50,708 bases of DNA from Bacillota bacterium (GCA_023389275.1 JAEWEN010000103.1:1-50708), one strand, 5' to 3'; counted from the stretch's first letter, positions 24,713 to 33,938 are shown. The notes: generated by a model not told the origin, from the sequence alone. Made by a program: numbers and translations.

Positions 24713-27265
24713 ATGGGAGAAAGGATTAAATTAGGCGAAAAAAGCAAATTGATTCTAAAAATACTATTTGTATCTGCTGTTATTATTTTTGTTTTTAAAG
24801 AGTTTAAAGGAGTTGTTAGAAGCTTTAATTTAGAGTACTTTATACTTTATAAAAACAAACTAGACTTTTTGAATATAATGATAACAGTATTTTTAGGAAT
24901 AGTATCATATATTCCACTTTCTTTTTATGATTTTATTTTAAAAAGAAAAGTTGGGATAAATTTAAACAATAAAACACTTTATAAATATTCTTGGATAGCA
25001 AGTTCTCTATCAAGTCTTTTAGGATTTGGAGGAGCTACATCCTTAGCTTTTAAACAAAATTTTTATGGAAAATATGTAAATGATAAAAAAAAGCTATTAA
25101 AAGAAATAAGCAAAATAGTAGCTTTAAATTTAACAGGACTTTCATTAATATGTATTGTATATGTATTTTTACAGTTTAATAATTTACTATCTCTTGGCAT
25201 TATAAAATATCCAATAATTATTCTTGCTTTATACGTTCCAGTACTTATTATATTTTTGATTTATAAATACATAAAAACAAAGGAAAAAAGTGAATTTATA
25301 TATACATTAGTAACAATTTTGATTTCATTTTTAGAATGGATTACAACTGTGTTTTTAATTTATTCTATTTTAAAAATAACAGGATCAAAAGTGCATTTTA
25401 TAAGTATTTTACCTGTTTATATTGAATCAGCTGTAATAGGAATTATAAGTATGATTCCAGGAGGAATAGGAACCTTTGATTTAAGCTTTATAACAGGACT
25501 TAGTGAACTTCGAGTACCTATAGAACAAACTTTTTTAGTAATTATTTTATATAGAATAAGTTACTATATAATACCTGCTGCAATTGGAATATTTATTTAT
25601 TTTAGGGATTTCGGAAAAAACTTAAATAGAAGATTAAATAATCTTCCAAAACAAATAGTATCTAAAATAGCTTATAAGTCTTTAATTATATTAGTATTTT
25701 TAACAGGTGCTATAATTGTACTGTCTTCTATAGTTCCAGAGGAAATTTTTAAAATAAGATTTTTAAAATCACTATTTGAAAAGCAATTAGTAGGAACTTC
25801 GCTAATAGTAAGTATAGTTTTAGGATTTTTAATAATTTTATCTTCTTTAATGTTAAGATATAAAGCTAAAATTATATATAAGGCAACAATTATATTTTTA
25901 GGATTAGGTGCTATATTTACATTTTCAGGTGGAATAAATATTAATAAAATAATGTTTATTGTACTTGTTATTTATATTCTTTATTTAAGTAAAGAAAGAT
26001 TTTATAGAAAAGATTTTATAGTTACTACTAAAAACATTTTTACTGATTTTATAATATCAGGTATGTTTTTTACCTTGTATTTTTATTTAACAAAAGGGTT
26101 TAGTAGATATATTAGATTTAATCATATAGCAGCTTCCTATGAACCTATTTATAGAATTGGGATATTTTCATGTGTAATATTTATTGTTGCATATGTAAGT
26201 ATATATTTTATAAGTAAGGTAAAAGCAATACCTACAAAAACCTATGATGAATGCAAAGAAGATGTAGATAATATATTAAGTAAATATAAAGGGTCAGCAT
26301 TAACGCACTTAGTATTTGTAGGTGATAAATATGTGTATTTTAATGAGGATAAAGACGTTATGTTTCAATATAAAGTCTTTAAAGATAAGTTATTTGTTTT
26401 AGGAAATCCTATAGGAAATAAAGATAAGCTTTTAGAGGAAATAGAGAATTTTTCTGCATTTGGAGATGAGTATGGGTATACTCCTGTATTTTATCAAGTA
26501 GAAGACTATATGATAAACTATCTTCATTCAAATGGATATGATTTTATAAAACTTGGTGAAGAAGCAAAAGTAGAAGTTGAAACATTTGAAGTAGTTGGTA
26601 ACAAAATGAAAAGTCTTAAAAACTCTAAAAACAAGGTTATAAAAGATGGATATACCTTTGAAGTTTTAAATCCACCTTTTACAGATAATATTTTTAAAAG
26701 TTTAAAAAATATATCAGATGAGTGGTTAGATGGAAGAAAAGAAAAGGGATACTCTGTAGGATATTTTGACGAGTATTATTTAAGTAAAGCTCCAATAGCT
26801 ATAATAAAAAATAGTGATGGTGAAATAAAAGGTTTTTCAAATATTATGTATATGTATGATAATGAAAGTGTATCTGTAGACTTAATGAGATTTAGTAAAA
26901 ACTCTCCAAGAGGACTTATGGACTTTATGTTTATAAGTATTATTGAGTGGGCAAAGGAAAATGGATATAAATATTTTAATATAGGAATGGCACCACTTTC
27001 TAATGTTGGAGTTTCAAAGTATGCTTTTTTAGGAGAAAAAATAGCTCTTCAAATATATGAATATGGACAATTTATATATTCTTTTAAAGGTCTTAGAAAA
27101 TATAAGGAAAAGTTTACAGATGTGTGGGAACCTAGATATATGGCATATAGAAAAAATACATCACTTATTTTAACAGCTATTCAAGCAGCTATTCTTTGTT
27201 CTAAAAATAAAGAAGATGGAGAAAGTGTTTTAATAAGTAGAATAAGAAAAATAATTAAAGAATAG
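24713..27265 (+). CDS. mprF: Bifunctional aminoacyl-phosphatidylglycerol synthase/flippase
   Basis: The 850-residue protein has an N-terminal flippase part with many membrane helices (roughly residues 12-510, including SMIPGGIGTFDLSFI near 245) and a soluble C-terminal DUF2156 synthase domain (about 520-840, with DEWLDGRKEKGYSVGYFDE and YFNIGMAPLSNVG). It transfers an amino acid from charged tRNA to phosphatidylglycerol and moves the product to the outer leaflet, lowering surface charge and giving resistance to cationic peptides. Whether it uses lysine, alanine or another residue cannot be read from sequence. ATG 24713 follows AAAGGAGAT. Monocistronic. Confidence 0.92.
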   Translation: MGERIKLGEKSKLILKILFVSAVIIFVFKEFKGVVRSFNLEYFILYKNKLDFLNIMITVFLGIVSYIPLSFYDFILKRKVGINLNNKTLYKYSWIASSLSSLLGFGGATSLAFKQNFYGKYVNDKKKLLKEISKIVALNLTGLSLICIVYVFLQFNNLLSLGIIKYPIIILALYVPVLIIFLIYKYIKTKEKSEFIYTLVTILISFLEWITTVFLIYSILKITGSKVHFISILPVYIESAVIGIISMIPGGIGTFDLSFITGLSELRVPIEQTFLVIILYRISYYIIPAAIGIFIYFRDFGKNLNRRLNNLPKQIVSKIAYKSLIILVFLTGAIIVLSSIVPEEIFKIRFLKSLFEKQLVGTSLIVSIVLGFLIILSSLMLRYKAKIIYKATIIFLGLGAIFTFSGGININKIMFIVLVIYILYLSKERFYRKDFIVTTKNIFTDFIISGMFFTLYFYLTKGFSRYIRFNHIAASYEPIYRIGIFSCVIFIVAYVSIYFISKVKAIPTKTYDECKEDVDNILSKYKGSALTHLVFVGDKYVYFNEDKDVMFQYKVFKDKLFVLGNPIGNKDKLLEEIENFSAFGDEYGYTPVFYQVEDYMINYLHSNGYDFIKLGEEAKVEVETFEVVGNKMKSLKNSKNKVIKDGYTFEVLNPPFTDNIFKSLKNISDEWLDGRKEKGYSVGYFDEYYLSKAPIAIIKNSDGEIKGFSNIMYMYDNESVSVDLMRFSKNSPRGLMDFMFISIIEWAKENGYKYFNIGMAPLSNVGVSKYAFLGEKIALQIYEYGQFIYSFKGLRKYKEKFTDVWEPRYMAYRKNTSLILTAIQAAILCSKNKEDGESVLISRIRKIIKE

Positions 27266-27269
27266 AAAG

Positions 27270-27304
27270 AAGCTATTAGGTTTTTAAAATCTAATAGCTT
27301 TTTT
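27270..27304 (+). terminator. Rho-independent terminator after mprF
   Basis: A stem of 14 bp with one G-U pair (27270-27283 with 27287-27300) and a six-T tail. Confidence 0.85.
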
Positions 27305-27377
27305 AGTAATATACTAAAAGTATTTAACATAATATATAAAGAAATTAAGGAAAAGTTTTTTCTTTGGAGGAGTTGTT

Positions 27378-27905
27378 ATGTTAAATAAATTTTTTATGTG
27401 TGTTTTAAGTTTAATTATTTTTTTAGGATTAACATTTTCAATAGGAAGTAATAAATCTATATCACTTGCTGCAAGTAGTAAATTAGATAGTAATAAAATA
27501 TTAGAGTTTTTAAAGGAAGGATATAATGCTTATTGGTATTTAGATGATTCATTAAACAAAGATTATATAGTGAAAGTAGATAATAATGAATACATAAAAG
27601 TTAAGAAAAACTTTTATTCTATAGATGATATAAAAAAATATTTTTATAAATACTATACTAAAGATGCAGCAGATAAGTTTATAAAACAATTATCTCCTAA
27701 AATAATAGAAGGTGAACTTTATGTTTTAGCTGGAGAAGCAGGAGATAAACCTTATATAGAAACAGCTCAAATAGTAGATAAAAATCTTAAAAAAGGATAT
27801 ATAACAATAAAGTTTAAAAATCATGATGGAGAAGACATGTATATAAAAGCAAATGTTTTAATAAATAATAATAATATAAAAATTATTAACTGGAAAGTAT
27901 TATAA
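27378..27905 (+). CDS. Secreted protein resembling DL-endopeptidase inhibitor IseA
   Basis: The 175-residue protein has a signal peptide (basic start, hydrophobic 5-23, likely cleavage after about residue 33 at SLAAS) and a mature domain of about 140 residues. The pattern KKYFYKYYTKDAADKFIKQL, then GELYVLAGEAGDKPYIETAQIV, resembles Bacillus IseA/YoeB (AYLKKTFTKNAIQ, KGKLAVPVGDSG). IseA binds and inhibits peptidoglycan DL-endopeptidases in the wall. The resemblance is from memory and moderate; it could be another secreted NTF2-like protein. GGAGGAG precedes ATG 27378. Its position next to mprF fits a cell-envelope role. Confidence 0.5.
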   Translation: MLNKFFMCVLSLIIFLGLTFSIGSNKSISLAASSKLDSNKILEFLKEGYNAYWYLDDSLNKDYIVKVDNNEYIKVKKNFYSIDDIKKYFYKYYTKDAADKFIKQLSPKIIEGELYVLAGEAGDKPYIETAQIVDKNLKKGYITIKFKNHDGEDMYIKANVLINNNNIKIINWKVL

Positions 27906-27931
27906 AAGTCCCCTATATAGGGGACTTTTTA
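27904..27931 (+). terminator. Bidirectional terminator
   Basis: A perfect 10-bp stem (AAAAGTCCCC 27904-27913 with 27920-27929) lies between the IseA-like gene and the convergent ATPase gene, and overlaps the stop codon of the latter. Confidence 0.88.
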
Positions 27932-29038
27932 AAATATATTTTTACTTGTTTCTATATCAAACATATGTAGTTTATCTTTATCTATTACAAGTGTAATACT
28001 ATCACCATTTAAAGGTTTAATATTAGGTTTTACTCTATTAATAACTGTTATTCCATTAATATTACTATAAATATAAGTTTCATGACCTAGCATTTCAGAA
28101 AGTTCAACTTTTCCTGATATAGTATTTTCTTTGTTTTTAAGTGAAAAATCATCTTCAAAATGTAAATCCTCTGGTCTTATACCTATTTTAATTTGTTTTC
28201 CTATATATCCTTTTTCTTTAAGAATACTAGCTTTTTCAGAATTTACATTTATTAAAGAATCAAAAAGCTTAATAAATACATTATCACTTTTTTCTATTAC
28301 TTCACCATCTAAAAAGTTCATTTGTGGGCTACCTATAAAAGATGCAACAAATAAATTAGCAGGATGGTTGTATATAGTGTCAGGATCAGCTATTTGTTGA
28401 ACTTCACCTTTGTCCATAACAACTATTCTACTTCCCATAGTCATAGCCTCTGTTTGATCGTGTGTTACATATACAACACTTGCATCTCCTTCATTATAAA
28501 GTTTTATTATTTCAGATCTCATTTGAACTCTAAGTTTTGCATCAAGGTTTGATAAAGGCTCGTCCATTAAATAAAGTTTAGGTTTTCTAATAATTGCACG
28601 TCCAAGAGCAACTCTTTGTCTTTGGCCACCAGAAAGTTGTCCTGGTTTTCTGTTTAAAAGAGTATCAAGTTCTAGTTTTTTAGCAGTTTTTTCTACTAAA
28701 GCTTTTATATTATCTTTAGGAACCTTTTTCATTTTAAGAGAAAATGCTAAGTTATCAAAAACACTCATATGTGGATAAAGAGCATAATTTTGAAAAACCA
28801 TAGCTATATCTCTATCTTTAGGGTCTAAATCATTTACTAATTTATCACCTATATATATTTCGCCAGATGATAAGGTTTCAAGTCCCGCTACCATTCTAAG
28901 GGTAGTAGATTTACCACATCCAGATGGTCCTACTAAAACAAGAAATTCTTTTTTATCTATATTTATATTTACATCTTTAACAGCTTTAAATCCGTTAGAG
29001 TATTCTTTATGTAAGTTTTTTAATACAAGGTTAGGCAT
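27929..29038 (-). CDS. Sugar ABC transporter ATP-binding protein, MsmK/UgpC type
   Basis: A 369-residue ATPase of the CUT1 class. It contains Walker A GPSGCGKS (about 38-45), Q-loop AMVFQNYALYPHMSV, signature LSGGQRQRVALGRAI, Walker B LYLMDEPLSNLDAKLR and the C-terminal regulatory OB domain with IGIRPEDLHF. It lacks adjacent permease or binding-protein genes, which is typical of MsmK-like ATPases shared among several sugar importers. I use ATG 29038, preceded by GGAGG, in preference to an upstream TTG (29053) that overlaps this ribosome site. Confidence 0.88.
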   Translation of the reverse strand: MPNLVLKNLHKEYSNGFKAVKDVNINIDKKEFLVLVGPSGCGKSTTLRMVAGLETLSSGEIYIGDKLVNDLDPKDRDIAMVFQNYALYPHMSVFDNLAFSLKMKKVPKDNIKALVEKTAKKLELDTLLNRKPGQLSGGQRQRVALGRAIIRKPKLYLMDEPLSNLDAKLRVQMRSEIIKLYNEGDASVVYVTHDQTEAMTMGSRIVVMDKGEVQQIADPDTIYNHPANLFVASFIGSPQMNFLDGEVIEKSDNVFIKLFDSLINVNSEKASILKEKGYIGKQIKIGIRPEDLHFEDDFSLKNKENTISGKVELSEMLGHETYIYSNINGITVINRVKPNIKPLNGDSITLVIDKDKLHMFDIETSKNIF

Positions 29039-29197
29039 TTCTAAGACCTCCAAAAATCATAAGCATTTTAATTTGTTTATTATGTTTACATATTATATTA
29101 TAAATATAAGCAAGAAAAATGTCTAAGTATTTACCAAATATAGAAAAAAATAATAGATGCTGTACTTTTCTATCGAAAAAACAAATAGGAGGAAAAA

Positions 29198-30742
29198 ATG
29201 CCACAGGTTAATATAAAAAACAAAGGATTAATTATAAATGTTGAAAAAGGAACTACTTTAGTTAATGCTATAAGAAGCGCTATGCAATTTGAAACTCCTT
29301 GTGGTGAAAAAGGGCTGTGTGGAAAATGTAAAGTAAAAGCTAAGGGAGAGCTTTCTAATATTTTAAATGAAGAGATACCTTTTATAAAAGAAGGGGAAAG
29401 ACTTTCATGTATAGCAAAGGTTTTAGGTGATGTGGAAGTTGAAATAATAGAATCTTCATTTAATATGAAAAGACAAACAAGTGGAGTTACAAGAAAAGTA
29501 GATATTAATAATAAATATAAAAACAAAGGCAAATATGGTATTTCTATAGATATAGGCACAACAGGACTTAGTGTATATTTAGTAAGTTTAGATACAGGAG
29601 AGGTTCTAAGTAAAGAGTCTAGTGTAAATCCTCAAGTAGAGTATGGAGGAGATGTTTTATCAAGAATAAGTTACTCCACTTCATGTGAAAATGGTATAGA
29701 AAATCTTAAAAATTCTATAGTAAATGGAATAAATACTTTAATAGATAAAATGGTTAAATCTATTAAAATAAGCTGTGATAATATTTTAAAGGTAACTATA
29801 GCTGCTAATAATGTTATGCTTCACATGATTTTAGGAGTAGATGCAACACCTCTTTCTCAAAGTCCATACAAACCTGTATTTACAGATGTTAAGGTTTTAA
29901 GTAAAAGTGATATAGATTTAAATATAAATGAAAATGCTGAAATCGTCATTCTTCCTTCTGTTTCAGCTTATGTTGGAGCTGATATTGTATCAGGTGCTGT
30001 TGTTTGTGGTTTTTATGAGAAAAAAGGTAATATAGTGTTTATTGATATAGGAACAAATGGAGAAATAGTAATTTCTTTAGATGGAAAGATATATGCAACT
30101 GCAACAGCTGCAGGTCCTGCTTTTGAAGGAATGAATATAAGCTGTGGATCAAGAGCTATTAAAGGAGCAATAGATAGTTTTTATATAAAAGATAATAAAG
30201 TAGAATTTACTACTATAGAAAACTCTGAAGCAAAAAGTATTTGTGGAAGTGGAATAATGGATATTGTAGGCGAGTTTGTTAAATCTAATATAATTCAAAA
30301 AACAGGTAGAATAAATAAAAAAGTAGAAAGTTTAGACATTCTTAAAATAATAGATAAGAAGGTAGAGATAACAAACAATATTTATATAACTCAAGAGGAT
30401 ATTAGAAATATTCAATTAGCAAAAGGAGCTATATACACAGGGTTTAAAATGCTTCTTAATAAAAGTGGAGAAAAAATAGAAAACATAGATGAATTTATAA
30501 TAGCAGGGTCATTTGGATACCATTTAAGAGAAGATACTTTAAAATCTATTGGTATTATTCCAAAGGAATTTAAAGGTAAGGTTTCCTTTGTAGGAAATGT
30601 ATCCTTAGAAGGAGCAAGACTTGCTTTAATAAACGATAATATTTTAGATGAAATGGTAAATGTTAAAAATAAAATAAACTCAATTGAACTTTCAATGGAA
30701 AAAGAATTTGAAAAAGAGTTTGTAAGTAGCTTAAGGTTTTAG
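29198..30742 (+). CDS. RACo-like ferredoxin/ASKHA protein (reductive activator of corrinoid proteins)
   Basis: The 514-residue protein has an N-terminal plant-type [2Fe-2S] domain with Cys35, Cys41, Cys44 and Cys71 (CX5CX2C...C), then an ASKHA ATPase domain: phosphate-1 loop SIDIGTTGLSVYLVSL (about 116-131), IDIGTNGEIVIS (about 286-297) and a C-terminal IIAGSFGYHLRED. This is the DUF4445/RACo layout; such proteins use ATP to drive reduction of Co(II) corrinoid proteins back to Co(I). It lies 9 bases before a methyltransferase-like gene, which supports a corrinoid link. No corrinoid-binding protein is encoded nearby. GGAGG precedes ATG 29198. Confidence 0.85.
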   Translation: MPQVNIKNKGLIINVEKGTTLVNAIRSAMQFETPCGEKGLCGKCKVKAKGELSNILNEEIPFIKEGERLSCIAKVLGDVEVEIIESSFNMKRQTSGVTRKVDINNKYKNKGKYGISIDIGTTGLSVYLVSLDTGEVLSKESSVNPQVEYGGDVLSRISYSTSCENGIENLKNSIVNGINTLIDKMVKSIKISCDNILKVTIAANNVMLHMILGVDATPLSQSPYKPVFTDVKVLSKSDIDLNINENAEIVILPSVSAYVGADIVSGAVVCGFYEKKGNIVFIDIGTNGEIVISLDGKIYATATAAGPAFEGMNISCGSRAIKGAIDSFYIKDNKVEFTTIENSEAKSICGSGIMDIVGEFVKSNIIQKTGRINKKVESLDILKIIDKKVEITNNIYITQEDIRNIQLAKGAIYTGFKMLLNKSGEKIENIDEFIIAGSFGYHLREDTLKSIGIIPKEFKGKVSFVGNVSLEGARLALINDNILDEMVNVKNKINSIELSMEKEFEKEFVSSLRF

Positions 30743-30751
30743 AGGTGTATT

Positions 30752-31513
30752 ATGAAAGAGTTATTTAAGTGCTCAGGTGGTGGATGTAAGGATATAAACG
30801 AAAATAGTTATATACATACTGTTTCAGAGGATAACTTTGTTGAGTGTAAAAAAATACTTAGTATGATGAATATGAATTACTTAGATTATAAAGGAGGATA
30901 TGTTTTTAATAGTCTAGAAGATTTTATAAGTAAATATGAAAGTATAAAAATCTTAAATATGAAAAATGGATCTACAGGAGATATTGTAAAAAGCATTAAA
31001 TCTTTAGATACTAAAAAGAAAATATGTGTAAATGTAGAAGGTATATTTACAATATTAGGAAGTATTATAAATCCAGTAGTATTATTTAAAGCATCTAGAA
31101 AAAATAAAGAGCAGCTTTTATATGCTTTAGATTTAATTGAAAACTTTTTAAAAAAATATATAGCTTATCTTAAAGAAAACAATGTAGATATTATATCTTT
31201 TGCAGACCCAAGTGGTAATTATGATATTGTAGGTCCTAAATTTTTCAATGAATTTATAGCACCTTCTTGCCTTAGGATAATTAATTATATGAAAAATAAC
31301 ATAAAGATAAGTGCAGTTCATGTTTGTGGGAAATTATCAACTGCACTTAAAAAAGAAGGCTACATAACTATTAATTCAATAAACTTTAGGGAAGATATAG
31401 AATATGCTAAGGGGATATGTAGCCTATTTGAAAAGGGTCCTTTAATTATAGGACATTCTTGTACAAAAACCTTTAATGTTAAAAGGCAAATAATATGGGA
31501 AATAAAAAGCTAA
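30752..31513 (+). CDS. Short MtaA/UroD-family methyltransferase-like protein
   Basis: The 253-residue protein matches the C-terminal two thirds of the uroporphyrinogen-decarboxylase/MtaA family: EGIFTILGSIINP, FADPSGNYDIVGPKFFNEFIAPS (150-172), VHVCGK (189-194) and IGHSCT (233-238). His190, Cys192 and Cys237 occupy the zinc-ligand positions of methylcobamide:thiol methyltransferases, so methyl transfer is more likely than decarboxylation. The family is usually about 340 residues; the N-terminal part is much shorter here and starts with an extra CSGGGC (7-12). It is co-transcribed with the RACo-like gene. Substrate unknown. Confidence 0.7.
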   Translation: MKELFKCSGGGCKDINENSYIHTVSEDNFVECKKILSMMNMNYLDYKGGYVFNSLEDFISKYESIKILNMKNGSTGDIVKSIKSLDTKKKICVNVEGIFTILGSIINPVVLFKASRKNKEQLLYALDLIENFLKKYIAYLKENNVDIISFADPSGNYDIVGPKFFNEFIAPSCLRIINYMKNNIKISAVHVCGKLSTALKKEGYITINSINFREDIEYAKGICSLFEKGPLIIGHSCTKTFNVKRQIIWEIKS

Positions 31514-31530
31514 GATATCTTAGCTTTTTA
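31505..31530 (+). terminator. Bidirectional terminator
   Basis: A 24-bp perfect palindrome (31505-31528, AAAAGCTAAGAT and its complement) ends the methyltransferase-like gene and the convergent yeiH-like gene; it touches the latter's stop codon. Confidence 0.8.
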
Positions 31531-32544
31531 TAATATTAAGCTAATTAAAGCAACAGCAGAAATAACTTGAACTGTTCCTATTAAAAAAGCGTACATACTG
31601 TATTTTGCTCCATGACGTATAAGTTCTGATATTTTTACCCTCATACCTATAGCTGCAAGTGCTATTATTTCAAAGTTGTTACTAATAGATTTAAATGTAG
31701 AAGATAAACTATTAGGTATTATTCCTACTGTAAATAATCCACAAGCTATAAAGAATCCTATAACGTACCAAGGAATTTTTATTTTTAGTTTAGTTTTTTC
31801 AGCTGTTTCATCTTTCTTTTGTGAAGATTTATTTTTAACGTAAGATAAATATATAACAACAAAAACTAAAAATATAATACGTACTATTTTAAAGATAGTA
31901 GAAAGTTCAGTAACCTCTGGACTTATCATTTTACCACTTGCTACAACTTGTCCAACAGATTGTAAAACTCCTCCTAAAAGAGCAGAAGTTTTAACCTCAT
32001 CAAGTCCAAAAACTAAATAAGAAACAACAGGTAAAACAAGCATTAACACAGTACCAGTAACATTTACAAGTGTAATTGCTATTCCTTTTTCAAGACTAGT
32101 TGCACCAATACTTGGAGCAGTTGATGCTATAGCTGAAGAACCACAAACAGCATTACCACTTGCCATTAAAAGTGTAAATCCTTGGTCAAAACGCATTTTA
32201 CGTCCAAGGTATATAACAAATAAAATAGTAATAGTCATTTGAAGTATAATAAATATAACTCCATTTACCCCTAGTGAAAGAATTGTTTTTATACTAAGAG
32301 TAGACCCTAAAAGTACTACTGAAATAGAAAGAAGTGTTCCTTCAGAAAATTTAGTACCTTTATCTAATATAGTTTGCTTTAGTACAGTATTACCTAATAT
32401 AATTCCTAAAAATATTGCTATAGTTGCAGCGCCAAGAGCTGGAATAAATGTAGCTAAGTATTTACTAATCATAGCTATAATAAAGCAAACTATAAATCCA
32501 GGTAAAATACCTAAAATAAAATCTTTGGCTTTAGTTAAATTCAT
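31528..32544 (-). CDS. YeiH-family (UPF0324) putative sulfate exporter
   Basis: A 338-residue membrane protein with about ten helices. It has the UPF0324 features GIILGNTVL, the long glycine/alanine-rich central part with MASGNAVCGSSAIASTAP (about 128-145) and GGVLQSVGQVVASGKM near 195. The family is named a putative sulfate exporter; experimental support is limited. It is divergently transcribed from a LysR-type gene, 131 bases apart, the same pairing as yeiH/yeiE in enterobacteria. ATG 32544 follows GGAGGAT on the minus strand. Confidence 0.85.
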   Translation of the reverse strand: MNLTKAKDFILGILPGFIVCFIIAMISKYLATFIPALGAATIAIFLGIILGNTVLKQTILDKGTKFSEGTLLSISVVLLGSTLSIKTILSLGVNGVIFIILQMTITILFVIYLGRKMRFDQGFTLLMASGNAVCGSSAIASTAPSIGATSLEKGIAITLVNVTGTVLMLVLPVVSYLVFGLDEVKTSALLGGVLQSVGQVVASGKMISPEVTELSTIFKIVRIIFLVFVVIYLSYVKNKSSQKKDETAEKTKLKIKIPWYVIGFFIACGLFTVGIIPNSLSSTFKSISNNFEIIALAAIGMRVKISELIRHGAKYSMYAFLIGTVQVISAVALISLIL

Positions 32545-32605
32545 ATGTATCCTCCTCAGTGATTTGATTTTAAAGCGAGTACAATATAGATTATAATACT
32601 TATAT

Positions 32606-32661
32606 AACCATAATAAAAATAAATATATTTTATAAAAACCATAATAAATAATTATGGTTTT
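32606..32661. promoter_or_regulatory. Inverted and direct repeats in the yeiH/LysR divergent promoter
   Basis: A perfect 11-bp inverted repeat AAAACCATAAT / ATTATGGTTTT (32635-32645 and 32651-32661, 5-bp gap) lies just before the LysR gene, and the half-site AACCATAATAA is repeated at 32607-32617. This fits a LysR-type recognition plus activation site arrangement controlling both genes. Confidence 0.6.
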
Positions 32662-32675
32662 AAAGAGGTGATAAT

Positions 32676-33557
32676 TTGATAGATGAATTTAAAACATTTG
32701 TAGCAGTTGTTGAGCATAATAACTTTACAAAGGCAGCTAATGCTATAAATCTTTCTCAGCCAGCTGTAAGTCAACATATAAAAAATCTTGAGAAGGTTTA
32801 TGACTTAAAATTAATTCAAAGATCATATAAAGAAAAGAAAATAGTAATAACTCCAGCTGGAGAAATACTTTATAAAAAGGCAAAGGATATAATTAACCTA
32901 TTAAAAGAAATTGAATATGAAATAGAAAACTATAAAGAAGAGGTTGTAGGGAAAATAAGAATAGGAGCTAGTTATACTGTTGGAGAATTTTATCTTCCAA
33001 GGGTACTTGATGATTTTTCAAAAAGATATCCTAAGGTAGAGTTTGATATTGTAATAGATAATACAAGGCATATTTGTGAAAAAGTAAAAAACTTAGAAAT
33101 AGATTTAGGACTTGTTGAAGGAAGTTTTGATAAAAATGAATTTTTATATGAAAGTTTTAAAGAGGATACTTTAAAGCTTGCTGTTCCTAAAAATTTTAAA
33201 AAAAGAGATAATAACTTTAGAAAAAAAGACTTTGAAAATTGTATTTGGATAAGTAGGGAAAAAGGATCTGGAACATGTGAAATGCTTGAGAGATTTTTAA
33301 GGGAAAATAATATAGAACCTAGAAAGATTATAGTTTTTGGAAGTAATTCTTCTGTGAAAGAAGCTGTAAAATGTGGACTTGGGGTTACTTTAATATCAGA
33401 GTCAGTTTTAAGAGAGTCTTTAGAACTTAATGAAATTGAAGTTGTAAAAACTAAAAAAGATATAAAAAGAGACTTTAATTATATATTGTCTCCCAGTGTT
33501 AATCACTTTAAAACAATAGAAATATTTATAAAAATGATTAAAGAAGTGAAAATTTAA
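32676..33557 (+). CDS. LysR-family regulator, likely of the divergent yeiH-like gene
   Basis: A 293-residue LTTR. The N-terminal winged helix (1-60) reads FVAVVEHNNFTKAANAINLSQPAVSQHIKNLE, the family signature. The effector domain (about 90-293) has IRIGASYTVGEFYLPRVL. The closest functional analogues are CysL/YeiE/YwfK-type regulators that respond to sulphur or amino-acid metabolites, inferred from pairing with the YeiH-type exporter. It starts at TTG 32676 preceded by AGAGGTGAT. Family certain; effector unknown. Confidence 0.88.
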   Translation: MIDEFKTFVAVVEHNNFTKAANAINLSQPAVSQHIKNLEKVYDLKLIQRSYKEKKIVITPAGEILYKKAKDIINLLKEIEYEIENYKEEVVGKIRIGASYTVGEFYLPRVLDDFSKRYPKVEFDIVIDNTRHICEKVKNLEIDLGLVEGSFDKNEFLYESFKEDTLKLAVPKNFKKRDNNFRKKDFENCIWISREKGSGTCEMLERFLRENNIEPRKIIVFGSNSSVKEAVKCGLGVTLISESVLRESLELNEIEVVKTKKDIKRDFNYILSPSVNHFKTIEIFIKMIKEVKI

Positions 33558-33659
33558 TAATATATAATTAAGTTATTATTTTATATAGCATAAATGTATG
33601 GTAGAATATATGATATATAAGTATGTTAATTGTACATTTTATTAAGGGAGGTTATGTGT

Positions 33660-33938
33660 ATGTCTAACGCACTAGGAATGATAGAAACTAGAGGACTTAC
33701 TCCAGCTGTTGAAGCAGCAGATGCTATGGTAAAAGCAGCTAGTGTTACACTATGTGGCTATAAATCAATAGGTTCAGGACTTGTTGCTGTTATAGTAAGA
33801 GGAGATGTTGGTGCAGTTAAAGCAGCTGTAGATGCAGGTGTTGCAGTTGCAAAAGAAGTTGGAGAAATAAACGCTGTACACGTTATTCCAGCGCCACATG
33901 CTGAAATAGAGGAAGCTATACTAAAAAATATAGGATAA
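33660..33938 (+). CDS. Bacterial microcompartment hexameric shell protein (BMC-H), solitary
   Basis: The 92-residue protein is a complete single BMC domain of the PduA/EutM/CcmK type: ALGMIETRGLTPAVEAADAMVKAA (4-27), the GSGLVAVIVRGDVGAVKAAVDAG strand-helix unit (38-60) and HVIPAPH (75-81), where the pore loop GYKSIGSG (33-40) is seen. Such proteins form hexamers in the shell of catabolic microcompartments. No enzyme, pentamer (EutN/CcmL) or trimer shell gene is nearby, so it is an orphan. I start at ATG 33660, 8 bases after AGGGAGG, and not at ATG 33654 or TTG 33630. Confidence 0.9.
   Translation: MSNALGMIETRGLTPAVEAADAMVKAASVTLCGYKSIGSGLVAVIVRGDVGAVKAAVDAGVAVAKEVGEINAVHVIPAPHAEIEEAILKNIG

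Noticed and set aside
30752..31513. The short MtaA-like gene as a frameshifted pseudogene
   Set aside because: It has a good ribosome site, an intact frame, conserved zinc ligands and a proper spacing to the upstream gene; no missing N-terminal part is found in another frame just upstream.
33540..33660. Rex or LysR site before the BMC gene
   Set aside because: Only scattered AT-rich half-sites are seen, with no clear dyad or good promoter.
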